A program made the translations under genes and the position numbers. A stretch of DNA of 41,840 bases from positions 1 to 41,840 of the forward strand of contig JAGNEJ010000037.1 of NCBI GenBank assembly GCA_018003315.1, given 5' to 3'. Source of the stretch: Verrucomicrobiales bacterium (GTDB lineage: Bacteria; Verrucomicrobiota; Verrucomicrobiia; Verrucomicrobiales; V1-33). This document shows positions 8,076 through 17,414 of the stretch, one piece after another. The notes under the pieces were generated by a model, which searched no databases, was not told the DNA's origin, and saw only the letters and a list, made by a program, of their open reading frames with translations. The first letter of the stretch is position 1, and the number at the start of each line of letters is the position of its first letter.

Positions 8076-9314
8076 ATGATGCCGGTGCCGCTTCGCATCC
8101 TAACCTATCTTGCCTGTGCCGGCCTGTGCTTTGCGCTGGGGCGGTATCTTTTCCCCGCGGCTTCCAGCCTGCTTGCGCCCGCGGATGCCGGCACCTCCCG
8201 CACGGCAGCGGTCAGGGATTTCTGGACAAAAACCACGGAACAAGCCCTCGCGGGAGATTCCGCTTTTGGCCAATGCGGCCCATTGCTTGAGCTGCTGGAC
8301 CGGTTGAAGCCGGAGGATTTTTCACCCGTGGCCAGCGCCTGCAGCCACTCTGCCCTGGCATCCCGAGTGCTCGCCGCCCGATGGGCGGAAGTGGATCCGC
8401 CCGGATTCTTCAAACACCTTGCCTCGCATGGGACCGAGGGGCCGCAGGGACATGCCCTGGCTGGCATCCTCGTGAATGTCTGGGCGGCATCTGATCTCAA
8501 TGCAGCCCAGGCCGCGGCCGCGCGGTTGCAGTCGCCCGATGCGCCTTTCGACATTGAACACGCCATCGCACTGGCGCTGCTGCGCAAGGACACCAAGCAA
8601 GGTCTTGCATTCGTCACGGAACAAAAGCTCGATCTGCCGCCAGCCGTGATGGAATGGGAACTGGAAGTCAACCGCGAGGACTCCCAGCGATGGAAAAGCG
8701 CATCCGCCGGGGAGGGGATCGACTGTCTGCAGGCGCTTCCGCCATCCATCTGGCGGGATGCGGCACTGGACGCACTGTTTGCCACCTGGGTGGCGGAAAA
8801 TCCCAAAGCGCTGCTGCTCGCCGCCCAGGAAACCGGCCGCGGTGCCGGCCAGATCCAGGCGGCGGTCGCTGCCTGGATGCAGCGGGAACCGGACGCGCTG
8901 GTTCCATTTTTCCAGCAGGAGGCAAAGGAGGCAGTGAAGGCGGCGATCGGCGTCGCCCTGGCCCGGCGTGGGGCGGAAAAAGACGCGCAAAACGCCTGGG
9001 ACTTTGCGCAGTGGAGCCTCGCCGGACGTCCGCGGGTTGAAGCCTATCGAAACATCATTGAAACGGTTGCGGAGACCGATCCCCTGTTTGCCTGGAAAGC
9101 CTGGGTTGCAGACGCTGCGGATGAGCCGTGGCGGCGCCACTCCCTGCAAGTGATCGCCAAGGCCCTGTTTTCCAAACAAAACCCGGAAGCCGACGCATGG
9201 TTCGAGGCTCTTTCCGCCACGGACCAGCGCGATGCCGCCCTGGCCTTGATTGCCGATCCGCACTTTCCCGACAGCCAGCGCACCGCGCTCAAGTCGAAGT
9301 TCAACGTCGAGTAA
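8076..9314 (+). CDS. Membrane-anchored alpha-helical repeat protein (second of a pair)
   Basis: 412 residues. The N-terminus carries one hydrophobic segment (ILTYLACAGLCFALGRYLFP) ending in the same G-R-x-L-F-P pattern as the preceding gene. The body is helical repeats with recurring D-x-x-x-A-x-x-W units, for example WAEVDPPGFFKHLASHG, WVAENPKALLLAAQETG, WMQREPDALVPFFQQEA and WKAWVADAADEPWRRHS. The family is not recognised. The predicted location is the cytoplasmic membrane with the repeat domain on one side, probably periplasmic. Two adjacent ATGs (8076 and 8079) are possible starts. The shared architecture and tight spacing suggest duplication followed by divergence. Confidence 0.75.
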   Translation: MMPVPLRILTYLACAGLCFALGRYLFPAASSLLAPADAGTSRTAAVRDFWTKTTEQALAGDSAFGQCGPLLELLDRLKPEDFSPVASACSHSALASRVLAARWAEVDPPGFFKHLASHGTEGPQGHALAGILVNVWAASDLNAAQAAAARLQSPDAPFDIEHAIALALLRKDTKQGLAFVTEQKLDLPPAVMEWELEVNREDSQRWKSASAGEGIDCLQALPPSIWRDAALDALFATWVAENPKALLLAAQETGRGAGQIQAAVAAWMQREPDALVPFFQQEAKEAVKAAIGVALARRGAEKDAQNAWDFAQWSLAGRPRVEAYRNIIETVAETDPLFAWKAWVADAADEPWRRHSLQVIAKALFSKQNPEADAWFEALSATDQRDAALALIADPHFPDSQRTALKSKFNVE

Positions 9315-9376
9315 ACTCCCAAACGCGGAACATCCGGACCTTGCGGAACCGTCCGTCATCCGCTACGCCCCATCGC

Positions 9377-10549
9377 ATGCGAATCTCCATCACCCTGGCA
9401 ACCGGCAGCGTTCTGGCTTTTTCTTCCCCGCTTCTTCATGCGGATGGCGCGTTTTACGGCGATCCCCCGGATGACACCCACCCCTGGGCCATTCACGACA
9501 TGAACCGTCCGCAGCCCCCCCGCGTGGAACCCGGCACGTTCAGCAGCCAGGAACAGCCGGGCAAGCCCCCGTCGGATGCGGTCATCCTGTTTGACGGCAC
9601 CCCCGCTTCACTGGCCAAGTGGGAGGCGGATAAAAACCCACCGGAACCAACCCAATGGATCGTCAAGGATGGTGCCATGCAGTGCATGCCCGGCTCCGGT
9701 TACATCCGCACCAGGGAGCAGTGGGGCGACTGCCAATTGCATGTGGAGTGGGCAGCGCCTTCCAAAGCCGAGGGCAGCAGTCAGGGGCGCGGCAACAGCG
9801 GCGTTTTCCTGATGGGCGAGACCGAAGTCCAGGTGCTGGACAATTTCAACAATGCCACCTACGCCGATGGCTTTGCCGCCTCGGTCTATGGCGTCAATCC
9901 CCCCGCCGCCAATGCGCTGCGGGCGCCCGGCGAATGGCAGGTTTACGACATTGTGTTTCGCCGACCTGTCTTCAAGGACGGCAGAGAGGTGGACACCGGC
10001 TATCTGACCGTATTTGCCAACGGAGTGCTGGTGCAGGACCACACACCGCTGGAAGGCGGAGGCGGGCATCGCGCCAGATCCAAGCCGCATCCGTTTCCGG
10101 AAAAGGGCCCCCTGAAACTTCAGGACCACGGCAACCCGGTGCGCTACCGCAACATCTGGTACCGCCCGCTTCCGCCCCGCGCCATCGAAGGAGGCACCGA
10201 TGGACGCCTGACCGCGGAGGCGGCCACTGCCAGGAAAAAGGCCACCGCCAAATCCATCGTGGCCGACGCCGCAAAACTCACTGGAAATGCGCGGATGCTC
10301 CGCCTGCTGGAATCGCTCTGCTACGACCAGAATCCTGACATCCTCAAGCAGGCCGAAGCCATGGTCGGCGAATTTGTGTCAGGAATTCAGAAGACTCCCG
10401 CCGACAAACTGGAAGGCAAAAAGGGGGAAGTGCTGCATGTGGCCGGGGCGCTGGGATACCTGATCAAGTTCAAGTTCATTCCAGCCGGATTTCCGGCCGC
10501 CGCGGAACTCCAGACGACCATCAAGTCCCGCGGCTGGGACAAGAAGTGA
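9377..10549 (+). CDS. Secreted DUF1080 (3-keto-disaccharide hydrolase fold) protein
   Basis: 390 residues with a signal peptide (RISITLATGSVLAFSSPLLHA). The central region has the DUF1080/PF06439 jelly-roll pattern: ILFDGTPASLAKWEA, WIVKDGAMQCMPGSGYIRT, DCQLHVEWAAP, RGNSGVFLMGETEVQVLDNF, GEWQVYDIVFRRP, TVFANGVLVQDH and PLKLQDHGNPVRYRNIWYRPL. This domain is found in 3-keto-glycoside hydrolases and is common in planctomycete and verrucomicrobial glycan loci. The last ~110 residues (from about 280) form a helical extension not part of the domain. The ATG at 9377 directly precedes the signal peptide. It is convergent with the prolyl oligopeptidase gene and lies close to two sulfatases. Confidence 0.88.
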   Translation: MRISITLATGSVLAFSSPLLHADGAFYGDPPDDTHPWAIHDMNRPQPPRVEPGTFSSQEQPGKPPSDAVILFDGTPASLAKWEADKNPPEPTQWIVKDGAMQCMPGSGYIRTREQWGDCQLHVEWAAPSKAEGSSQGRGNSGVFLMGETEVQVLDNFNNATYADGFAASVYGVNPPAANALRAPGEWQVYDIVFRRPVFKDGREVDTGYLTVFANGVLVQDHTPLEGGGGHRARSKPHPFPEKGPLKLQDHGNPVRYRNIWYRPLPPRAIEGGTDGRLTAEAATARKKATAKSIVADAAKLTGNARMLRLLESLCYDQNPDILKQAEAMVGEFVSGIQKTPADKLEGKKGEVLHVAGALGYLIKFKFIPAGFPAAAELQTTIKSRGWDKK

Positions 10550-10597
10550 CAGGCAGGCTGGTTTCATGGCCCATGGTCAGGATGACGGAGCCTGGGA

Positions 10598-12709
10598 TCA
10601 TGGCTTCATCGCCAGTGCTTCTGCCAGAAACGCAAACTTGTCGGTCGTTTCCTCCAGCAGTTTTGTCGTGGGCTTTCCTGCGCCATGACCTGCCTTGAGA
10701 TCCACCCGCAGCAGCACTGGCGCCGGCCCGGTCTGGGCCTGCTGGAGCGTGGCCGCGTATTTGAAACTGTGTGCGGGGAAGACCCGGTCGTCATGATCCG
10801 CCGTGCAGATGAGTGTCGGTGGATAGTTCACTCCCGGCTTCACGTTGTGCAGCGGGGAGTATTTCAGCAGGTTGTGGAAATCCTCCGCCTGGTCCGGGCT
10901 TCCGTATTCCTCCTGCCAGGCCCAGCCAATCGTGAACTTGTGAAAGCGCAGCATGTCATGGACGCCCACCGCAGGAAGCGCCGCCCCGAAAAGTTCCGGA
11001 CGCTGATTCAGACAGGCGGCCACCAGCAGGCCGCCGTTGCTGCCTCCGGAAATGGCCAGCTTCTGCGGTGAAGTGAACTTGTCCCGAATCAGCCACTCAG
11101 CCGCGCTGATGAAATCGTCGAAGACATTCTGCTTGTGCAGGCGTTTGCCGGCCTCATGCCAGGCCTGGCCGTACTCGCCGCCGCCGCGCAGGTTGGCCAT
11201 GGCATAAATGCCGCCCATGTCCATCCAGGCGATGAGTGAAGGAGAAAAGGAAGGAGTCAGGGCATTGTCGAATCCACCGTAACCGTAGAGCATGGTCGGA
11301 TTGAGGCCGTCCTGTTTGATGCCCCGGCGGTGCACGAGAAAAAGGGGAATCCGCGTGCCATCGCGGCTGGGGTAAAACACCTGCCGCACTTGATAGGCCT
11401 CCGGATCGAATGCCACGTTCGTCCGTTCCACCAGCTCGCTTTTTCCAGTGGGAACATCATACCGGTAGATTTCACCAGGAGTGGAAAAGCCGGTGACGAC
11501 ATAGTGCGTTTGCCGGGCGTCCTGATGTCCCCCAAATCCGCCCACCGAACCCAGATTGGGCACCGGCACCCGGCGCAATTCCCTGCCATCGCGGGCATGC
11601 ACTGTGACTTCATCATGCGCATCCACCAGCCGCGTGGCAATGAATTGGCCGCTCAAATAGTGCACGCTTCCCAGCAGCGATTTGCTTTCAGGCAGAATGG
11701 TGCGCCAATTTTCAGGCGCTGGCCGGGTCAGATCCACCGCCATCAGTTTCTGATTCGGCGCTTGGTGCGTCGTCTGCACATAAGCTGTGGAGCCGTCGTT
11801 TCCAATGATCCGGTATTCGGCATCGAACTTCCCGAACAGTTCGATGAAGGGAGCATCCGGACCGGCTCCAAGATCACGGTAGAAAACGGCATTTTTCGCC
11901 GCACTGCCTTCTGAAATGCCCAGAAAAAGATAGCGCCCGTCATCAGACTCACCCGCTCCCACCATCCATTTTGGCTTGTCCGGCCGGTGAAAGAGCAGCA
12001 CATCCTTCTCCTGTGCTTCCCCCAGCCGGTGCAGGTAGAGCTTCTGGTTTTCATTTTTCAGCTTTAACGACTGACCATCGGGCGGAGCATCGTATCGGCT
12101 GTAATAGATGGCGTTTCCGGCATGGTTGAACGAACAGCGGGAAAACTTGATCCATTGCAGCAGGTCCGGCAGATCTTTCCCGCTGTCGATTTCGCGGATG
12201 CGCCATTCATTCCAGTCGGACCCCGCCCTGCTCAGTCCGTAGGCGAGCAGTCTTCCATCGCGACTGACCTCATACCCGGCCAGGGCGACAGTGCCATCCG
12301 GAGACAACTGGTTCGGGTCCAGCAGCACCTGCTCCGGAGCATCCGGTCCGGCCTTCCAATAAAGCACTCCCTGGTTCTGCAATCCGGTCCGCCGACTGAA
12401 AAAAATGCGTCCGTTCTCCGTATGCGGCAGCCCGATCCGGTCGTAGTCCCAGAGTTTTTTCAGACGTTCCGCGATTTCCGCACGGCGGGGCAGTTTTGCC
12501 AGGTAATTTCCGGAAAGTTTCGCCTCGGCCTCAACCCACGCCCTGGTTTCCGCGCTGTCAATGTCCTCCATCCAACGGTAGGGGTCGGCCACGCTCACGC
12601 CGTGCAGCATGTCCTGCGTGTCCGCCCTGCGGGCTTTTGGATAGGAAAACGCCTCGGCATGCGACACTGCGGTGCAGGCTGCCATCATTGGAAGGATGCG
12701 GTGAATCAT
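10598..12709 (-). CDS. Prolyl oligopeptidase (family S9A)
   Basis: 703 residues, the usual length of the family. It hydrolyses peptides after proline. The N-terminal ~80 residues carry the YPKARRADTQDMLHG and VADPYRWMED signature, followed by a seven-bladed propeller (to ~430) and an alpha/beta-hydrolase domain. The triad is visible: nucleophile Ser557 in SGGSNGGLL, Asp near 641 in TADHDDRVFPAHSFKY, and His675 in KAGHGAGKPTT. The start at 12709 (MIHRILPMMAACTAVSHAEA) gives a signal-like N-terminus, so the enzyme is probably periplasmic. The frame extends upstream but only as basic low-complexity sequence. It is divergent from the first sulfatase (145 bases between starts). Confidence 0.95.
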   Translation of the reverse strand: MIHRILPMMAACTAVSHAEAFSYPKARRADTQDMLHGVSVADPYRWMEDIDSAETRAWVEAEAKLSGNYLAKLPRRAEIAERLKKLWDYDRIGLPHTENGRIFFSRRTGLQNQGVLYWKAGPDAPEQVLLDPNQLSPDGTVALAGYEVSRDGRLLAYGLSRAGSDWNEWRIREIDSGKDLPDLLQWIKFSRCSFNHAGNAIYYSRYDAPPDGQSLKLKNENQKLYLHRLGEAQEKDVLLFHRPDKPKWMVGAGESDDGRYLFLGISEGSAAKNAVFYRDLGAGPDAPFIELFGKFDAEYRIIGNDGSTAYVQTTHQAPNQKLMAVDLTRPAPENWRTILPESKSLLGSVHYLSGQFIATRLVDAHDEVTVHARDGRELRRVPVPNLGSVGGFGGHQDARQTHYVVTGFSTPGEIYRYDVPTGKSELVERTNVAFDPEAYQVRQVFYPSRDGTRIPLFLVHRRGIKQDGLNPTMLYGYGGFDNALTPSFSPSLIAWMDMGGIYAMANLRGGGEYGQAWHEAGKRLHKQNVFDDFISAAEWLIRDKFTSPQKLAISGGSNGGLLVAACLNQRPELFGAALPAVGVHDMLRFHKFTIGWAWQEEYGSPDQAEDFHNLLKYSPLHNVKPGVNYPPTLICTADHDDRVFPAHSFKYAATLQQAQTGPAPVLLRVDLKAGHGAGKPTTKLLEETTDKFAFLAEALAMKP

Positions 12710-12854
12710 GGTGCGACGAGAACCTCCGCCCCCGGCTCCGGCAAGCACAATCACACCGCCAAACGCAGAGCCGCTGGCGGCGAACAACGCGTTTCTGGGA
12801 TGGTCAAGTCGCCGATGACCTGGGAATCTGTCTGCTGCCATCCGCCGCCAAGCC

Positions 12855-14618
12855 ATGGAACCGTCCTGCCGCCCACAACCCGCTCGCCGCCTGCCGTTGC
12901 TGCACCGCTTTCTGACCGGACTCGCCGCCTTTGCCGCGGCGATGCCAATGGCCCGTGCAGCCCAGGAGAGGCCAAACATCATCATCATCCTATCCGATGA
13001 CATGGGTTACTCCGACATCGGCTGCTACGGGGGCGAGATTCAAACGCCGCAACTCGATGCGCTGGCTGCCGACGGCTTGAGATTCACCCAGTTTTACAAC
13101 ACCGCCCGCTGCTGTCCCACCCGCGCCTCGCTGCTGACCGGGCTCTACCCTCACCAGGCGGGAATCGGCCACATGACCGATGACCGCGGCCGCGATGGCT
13201 ACCGGGGCGACTTGAACACTAACTGCGTGACCATTGCCCAGGTGCTGCAGCCCGCGGGCTACCGGTGCTTCATGGCGGGAAAATGGCATGTCACCAAGCA
13301 CCTCCAGGCGGCGACCGATGCGGAGAAGCTCAACTGGCCATGCCAGCGGGGATTTGACCGCTTTTACGGCACCATCATCGGCGGAGGCAGCTATTGGGAT
13401 CCCGCCTTCCTAACCAGGGACAACACGCAGATTTCGCCTTTCGCGGATCCTGACTACCAGCCGAAGGACGGCTACTACTACACGGACGCTCTGAGCGATC
13501 ATGCCGTTCGTTTCGTCAGGGAACACCGCACCAGGGAACCGCAGCGCCCGTTTTTTCTTTACCTGGCCTACACCGCGGCCCACTGGCCGATGCATGCCCG
13601 GGAGGCAGACGTGGAAAAATACCGCGGGAAATACGCCGTTGGGTACCAGGCCACCCGCGATGCCCGTTACCGCCGCATGGCGGGGCTGGGCGTCATCGAC
13701 CGGGAAAGCACCGCCGCCCTGCCGATACCCAAGGCAGCCCGTGCGGCGAAGCACCGGGCCTGGGACGAACGCAACATGGAAGTGTATGCCGCCATGGTGG
13801 ATCGCATGGATCAGGGAATCGCCAAACTGGTCGAAACCCTCAAGGAAACCGGCGCTTTGGCCAACACCCTGCTTTTCTATCTGCAGGACAACGGAGGTTG
13901 CGCGGAGGGCATGGGGCGCGGGAAACAGGGAGCGGAACGGCTGGCCGCCCCATCACTGCCGCCGCTGCCCCCGACGGAACTGCAGCGCAAACTCATCCCC
14001 TCACAAACCCGCGACGGCTATCCTGTGCGCCAGGGCAAGGGCGTCATGGCCGGTGGTCCTGACACCTACATCGGCTATGGCGAGGCCTGGGCTGCCGTAT
14101 CCAACACCCCGTTCCGTGAATACAAGCACTGGACGCATGAAGGCGGCATCAGCACCCCGCTCATCATCCATTGGCCTGCAGGCATCCCCTCCGACCGGCG
14201 GGGAACGCTCGATAAACAGCCGGGCCACCTCATCGACCTCATGGCAACCTGTGTGGATGTTTCCGGTGCCGCCTACCCCAAGGAACGCAAAGGCCAGGCC
14301 ATCAAGCCCATGGAAGGCACCAGCCTACGTCCCGCTTTCTCCGGTGGCCAGATTCCGCGTTCCCAGCCGCTTTTCTGGGAACACGAAGGCAACCGCGCCG
14401 TGCGCGATGGAAAGTGGAAACTCGTCGCCAAGGCGAACCAGCCGTGGGAGCTTTACGACATCGATGCGGATCGCACTGAACAGCACGACCTGGCCTCCGC
14501 AAAACCGGAACTGGCAGTGGAACTCGCCAAAAAATGGGACGACTACGCCGCCCGGGCCAGCGTATTGCCGCTGGGTGCATGGAAACAGGCCCCGACGCCC
14601 CTCCCGGAGAAACATTGA
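12855..14618 (+). CDS. Secreted type I sulfatase (arylsulfatase A-like)
   Basis: 587 residues. After a signal region (FLTGLAAFAAAMPMARAA) the mature protein begins RPNIIIILSDDMGYSDIGCYGG, with the calcium-binding DD at 48-49. The formylglycine motif is C86-C-P-T-R90 followed by ASLLTG, so Cys86 must be converted by a formylglycine-generating enzyme not encoded in this window. Also visible are GKWH (around 141-144), the second metal site DNGGCAEG, and the C-terminal KWKLVAKANQPWELYD strand typical of the family. It is expected to remove sulfate esters from glycans or aromatics in the periplasm. It shares a divergent intergenic region with the prolyl oligopeptidase, and a second sulfatase follows 75 bases downstream. 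Confidence 0.95.
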   Translation: MEPSCRPQPARRLPLLHRFLTGLAAFAAAMPMARAAQERPNIIIILSDDMGYSDIGCYGGEIQTPQLDALAADGLRFTQFYNTARCCPTRASLLTGLYPHQAGIGHMTDDRGRDGYRGDLNTNCVTIAQVLQPAGYRCFMAGKWHVTKHLQAATDAEKLNWPCQRGFDRFYGTIIGGGSYWDPAFLTRDNTQISPFADPDYQPKDGYYYTDALSDHAVRFVREHRTREPQRPFFLYLAYTAAHWPMHAREADVEKYRGKYAVGYQATRDARYRRMAGLGVIDRESTAALPIPKAARAAKHRAWDERNMEVYAAMVDRMDQGIAKLVETLKETGALANTLLFYLQDNGGCAEGMGRGKQGAERLAAPSLPPLPPTELQRKLIPSQTRDGYPVRQGKGVMAGGPDTYIGYGEAWAAVSNTPFREYKHWTHEGGISTPLIIHWPAGIPSDRRGTLDKQPGHLIDLMATCVDVSGAAYPKERKGQAIKPMEGTSLRPAFSGGQIPRSQPLFWEHEGNRAVRDGKWKLVAKANQPWELYDIDADRTEQHDLASAKPELAVELAKKWDDYAARASVLPLGAWKQAPTPLPEKH

Positions 14619-14693
14619 CGGCCTGCTTCTCCGGAAAACCAAACCGTTCGATCCACCACTCCGAACTGTTCCCTGCGCTCATCCCCAACCACA

Positions 14694-16058
14694 ATGAAAC
14701 ATCGCCTGCTTTTCCTGCTGCTCCTCGCCGCCGCCCTGAATCCGCTTGGCGCCGCCGAACGACCGAACATGGTGCTCTTCCTCATCGACGACCTCGGACG
14801 GGCGGACTGCGGCTTCATGGGCGGAAAGGACATTCAGACGCCCCAGATCGACAAGCTGGCGAAATCCGGAGCCATCCTCGATGCATTTTACGTGCAGCCC
14901 GTCTGCTCGCCAACGCGGGCAGCGCTGCTCACCGGACGCTACCCCACGCACACCGGAGTTTACACGGTTGTCAGGCCCGGCGCGAAATGGGGTCTGCCAC
15001 TGGCGGAACGAATCCTGCCACGGGCCCTGCACGATGCCGGTTACCTCACAGCCATCTGCGGCAAGTGGCACCTCGGAGAATTTCAGCCGGACTACCTCCC
15101 CACCCGCAGGGGATTCGACCACCAATACGGCCACTATTTCGGTGCGATCGACTACTTCACCCATCACCGGGATGGCCGGCCCGACTGGCATCGCGATGAC
15201 AAGCCATTGAAGGAGGATGGCTATTCGACGCATCTGATTGCCGCGGAGGCCTGTCGCATCATCCGGGAGAAACCGTCCGACAAACCCTTGTTTCTGTATG
15301 TCCCCTTCAACGGCATTCATGCTCCGCACCAGGTTCCCGACCGTTACACCAAACCGTATGGCAGCCTGACTCCGCTGCGCCGGAAAATCGCGGGCATGCT
15401 GGCCGCGGTGGATGCAGCCATTGGACAGATCACTGCGGCCCTGGAGGAAAAAGGGCTGCGCGACAACACCCTGATCCTGTTTTCGAGCGACAACGGCGGT
15501 CCAAATCCTGGCAAGGCCACGCTGAACACGCCGCTGCGAGCCGGCAAGGGGACCATCTATGAAGGCGGAGTCCGCGCCTGCGCCTTTGCCTCCTGGCCCG
15601 GAAAAATTCCGGCCGGCCTGACCATCCGGGAACCCGTGCATGTGGTGGACTGGTTCCCCACTCTGGCAGCCATGGGAGGGGCCAGCCTGGAACAAAAACA
15701 CCCCCTGGACGGACTGGACATTCAGACCGTCCTGACAAAAGGAGCGAAGTCTCCGCACGATGCGCTCCTGCTGCACGGAACGCGCCCCGGGGTGGCGGCT
15801 CTTCGCATGGGGGACTGGAAACTCATCACCGGTGGCGCCGCAAACAACACCGTGGAGCTGTACAACCTGGCGGAGGATGCGGGCGAAAGCAAAAACCTGG
15901 CCGATTCACAGCCGGAACGCATGAAGGAAATGCGCCGGCGGCTGGCCGCTTTCCTCAAGGATGCCGCAGCTCCCGGAAATCCGGAGCCCGTCACCGGGAG
16001 CAGGCACAGGCGCCCAGGGCAGCAGCATCGCCCTGACATTTCCCCATCGAATGGTTAG
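14694..16058 (+). CDS. Secreted type I sulfatase (arylsulfatase B-like)
   Basis: 454 residues with signal peptide MKHRLLFLLLLAAALNPLGA. Metal-binding DD at 32-33 (FLIDDLGRADCGFMGG), formylglycine motif C71-S-P-T-R75 followed by AALLTGRYP, GKWHLGEF, HxxH-type region FNGIHAPHQVP, and SSDNGGPNPG complete the active site. The compact length and the sequence around the motif resemble N-acetylgalactosamine-4-sulfatase-like members rather than the 587-residue neighbour, so the two sulfatases probably attack different linkages. The same strand and 75-base gap suggest co-expression. Substrate not determinable from sequence. Convergent with the oxidoreductase gene downstream (28 bases). Confidence 0.95.
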   Translation: MKHRLLFLLLLAAALNPLGAAERPNMVLFLIDDLGRADCGFMGGKDIQTPQIDKLAKSGAILDAFYVQPVCSPTRAALLTGRYPTHTGVYTVVRPGAKWGLPLAERILPRALHDAGYLTAICGKWHLGEFQPDYLPTRRGFDHQYGHYFGAIDYFTHHRDGRPDWHRDDKPLKEDGYSTHLIAAEACRIIREKPSDKPLFLYVPFNGIHAPHQVPDRYTKPYGSLTPLRRKIAGMLAAVDAAIGQITAALEEKGLRDNTLILFSSDNGGPNPGKATLNTPLRAGKGTIYEGGVRACAFASWPGKIPAGLTIREPVHVVDWFPTLAAMGGASLEQKHPLDGLDIQTVLTKGAKSPHDALLLHGTRPGVAALRMGDWKLITGGAANNTVELYNLAEDAGESKNLADSQPERMKEMRRRLAAFLKDAAAPGNPEPVTGSRHRRPGQQHRPDISPSNG

Positions 16059-16086
16059 GATGGTCCGACGCCACGCCCGCCCTGCG

Positions 16087-17244
16087 TCAGCAGTCCAGTT
16101 TCGTCCAGGCGGCGTTGGCCTTGCTGGAGCCGACCACGGCTTCGATGAAGGCCATTCCGCGGATGCCGTCCTCGATTTTGGGATAGTCCAGCGCCACGGC
16201 ATCCGGTGCGGATCCGGCGAGGATCGAACGAATGTGGCTGGCGAAATTCCGATAAATGTTGGCAAACGCCTCCAGGTAGCCTTCCGGGTGGGCGGGCGGG
16301 GTTCTGGTGGCGGCTGCGGCGCTGCTTCCGAGGTAGCCGTTGGCCGTGCGAAAAACCTGCATGGGCTGGTCCAGCCATTTCAGCAGCATGGTGTTAGGCT
16401 CCTTCTGGTGCCATTCGAGGCCGCCCAGTTCGCCATAGACGCGCAGGTTCAGGTTGTTTTCCTCACCGACGGAAATCTGCGAGCAGTGCAGCACTCCCTT
16501 GGCTCCGCCTTCGAATCGAAGCAGCACGTTGGCATCATCATCGAGCAGCCGACCTTCCACGAAGGAAGTGATGTCGGCGGCCAGTTCCTGGATTTTCAGG
16601 CCAGTCACATACTCCGCAAGATTTTCGGCATGCGTGCCAATGTCGCCGACGCACCCGGCGGCGCCCGAGCGCTTCGGATCCGTGCGCCAATCCGCCTGCT
16701 TTTGGCCGGATGCTTCCAGACGGGTTGCCAGCCAGCCTTGCGGATATTCGACCACCACCTTGCGGATTTTTCCCAACCTTCCGGCGCGAATCAGGTCCCG
16801 CGCTTCCTTGATGAGCGGATAGCCGGTATAATTGTGCGTCAGGCCGTAAAGCAGTCCAGAACGCTTCACGATGTCACCCAGCGCCCTGGCTTCCGCGAGG
16901 TCGAAAGTCGCCGGCTTGTCGCTCAGAACGTGGAATCCATTTTCCAGCGCCAGTTTCGCCGGGGCAAAGTGCATGTGGTTGGGCGTCACAATGGAGATGA
17001 AATCCATGCGGCGTTCCGCGGGGAGCGCCTTCTCCTTCTGGATCATCTCCTCAAATGTGCCGTAGCAGCGGTCCGCAGGCAAAAACAGGTCCGCTCCGGA
17101 AGCTTTGGATTTTTCAGGCTCCGAGGAAAATGCGCCGCAGACGAGTTCGATTTGCTGATCAATGGAGGCGGCGATGCGGTGCACCGCGCCAATGAAGGCT
17201 CCACGGCCTCCGCCCACCATGCCATAACGGATTTTTCGGCTCAT
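16087..17244 (-). CDS. Gfo/Idh/MocA-family NAD(P)-dependent oxidoreductase
   Basis: 385 residues. The Rossmann dinucleotide loop is at the N-terminus ([19 protein letters not shown]), and the family's second signature is clear: [21 protein letters not shown] followed by [15 protein letters not shown], where the conserved Lys of the xKP motif lies. The C-terminal alpha/beta domain contains [16 protein letters not shown], with the histidine expected near the substrate. Members oxidise or reduce ring hydroxyls of sugars and inositols, including formation of 3-keto sugars. ATG at 17244 is chosen because the Rossmann strand begins five residues later. No signal peptide, so cytosolic. It lies between sulfatases and a GHMP kinase and is divergent from the latter. 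Confidence 0.93.
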   Translation of the reverse strand: MSRKIRYGMVGGGRGAFIGAVHRIAASIDQQIELVCGAFSSEPEKSKASGADLFLPADRCYGTFEEMIQKEKALPAERRMDFISIVTPNHMHFAPAKLALENGFHVLSDKPATFDLAEARALGDIVKRSGLLYGLTHNYTGYPLIKEARDLIRAGRLGKIRKVVVEYPQGWLATRLEASGQKQADWRTDPKRSGAAGCVGDIGTHAENLAEYVTGLKIQELAADITSFVEGRLLDDDANVLLRFEGGAKGVLHCSQISVGEENNLNLRVYGELGGLEWHQKEPNTMLLKWLDQPMQVFRTANGYLGSSAAAATRTPPAHPEGYLEAFANIYRNFASHIRSILAGSAPDAVALDYPKIEDGIRGMAFIEAVVGSSKANAAWTKLDC

Positions 17245-17355
17245 GTCAGATTTTGGATTGGGTTGTTTTGGTAAGGAGATGGATCGAATTCCGGCGGGAG
17301 TGTAAAGGGTGGAACGGCCTTGGCAAGCGGCAAGCCCGCCGGCCATCCGCAGTCC

Positions 17356-17383
17356 TTGCATGAGCCCTCCGGTGCATTAGAAT
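17356..17383 (+). promoter_or_regulatory. Possible sigma-70-type promoter for the GHMP kinase gene
   Basis: TTGCAT at 17356-17361, a 16-base spacer, then TAGAAT at 17378-17383 (five of six -10 matches). The predicted transcription start would be about 25 bases before the ATG at 17415. The -35 box is weak, so the call is tentative. Confidence 0.4.
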
Positions 17384-17414
17384 CCGGGCTGTTTTTTCCG
17401 AAAAATTTCACGCC

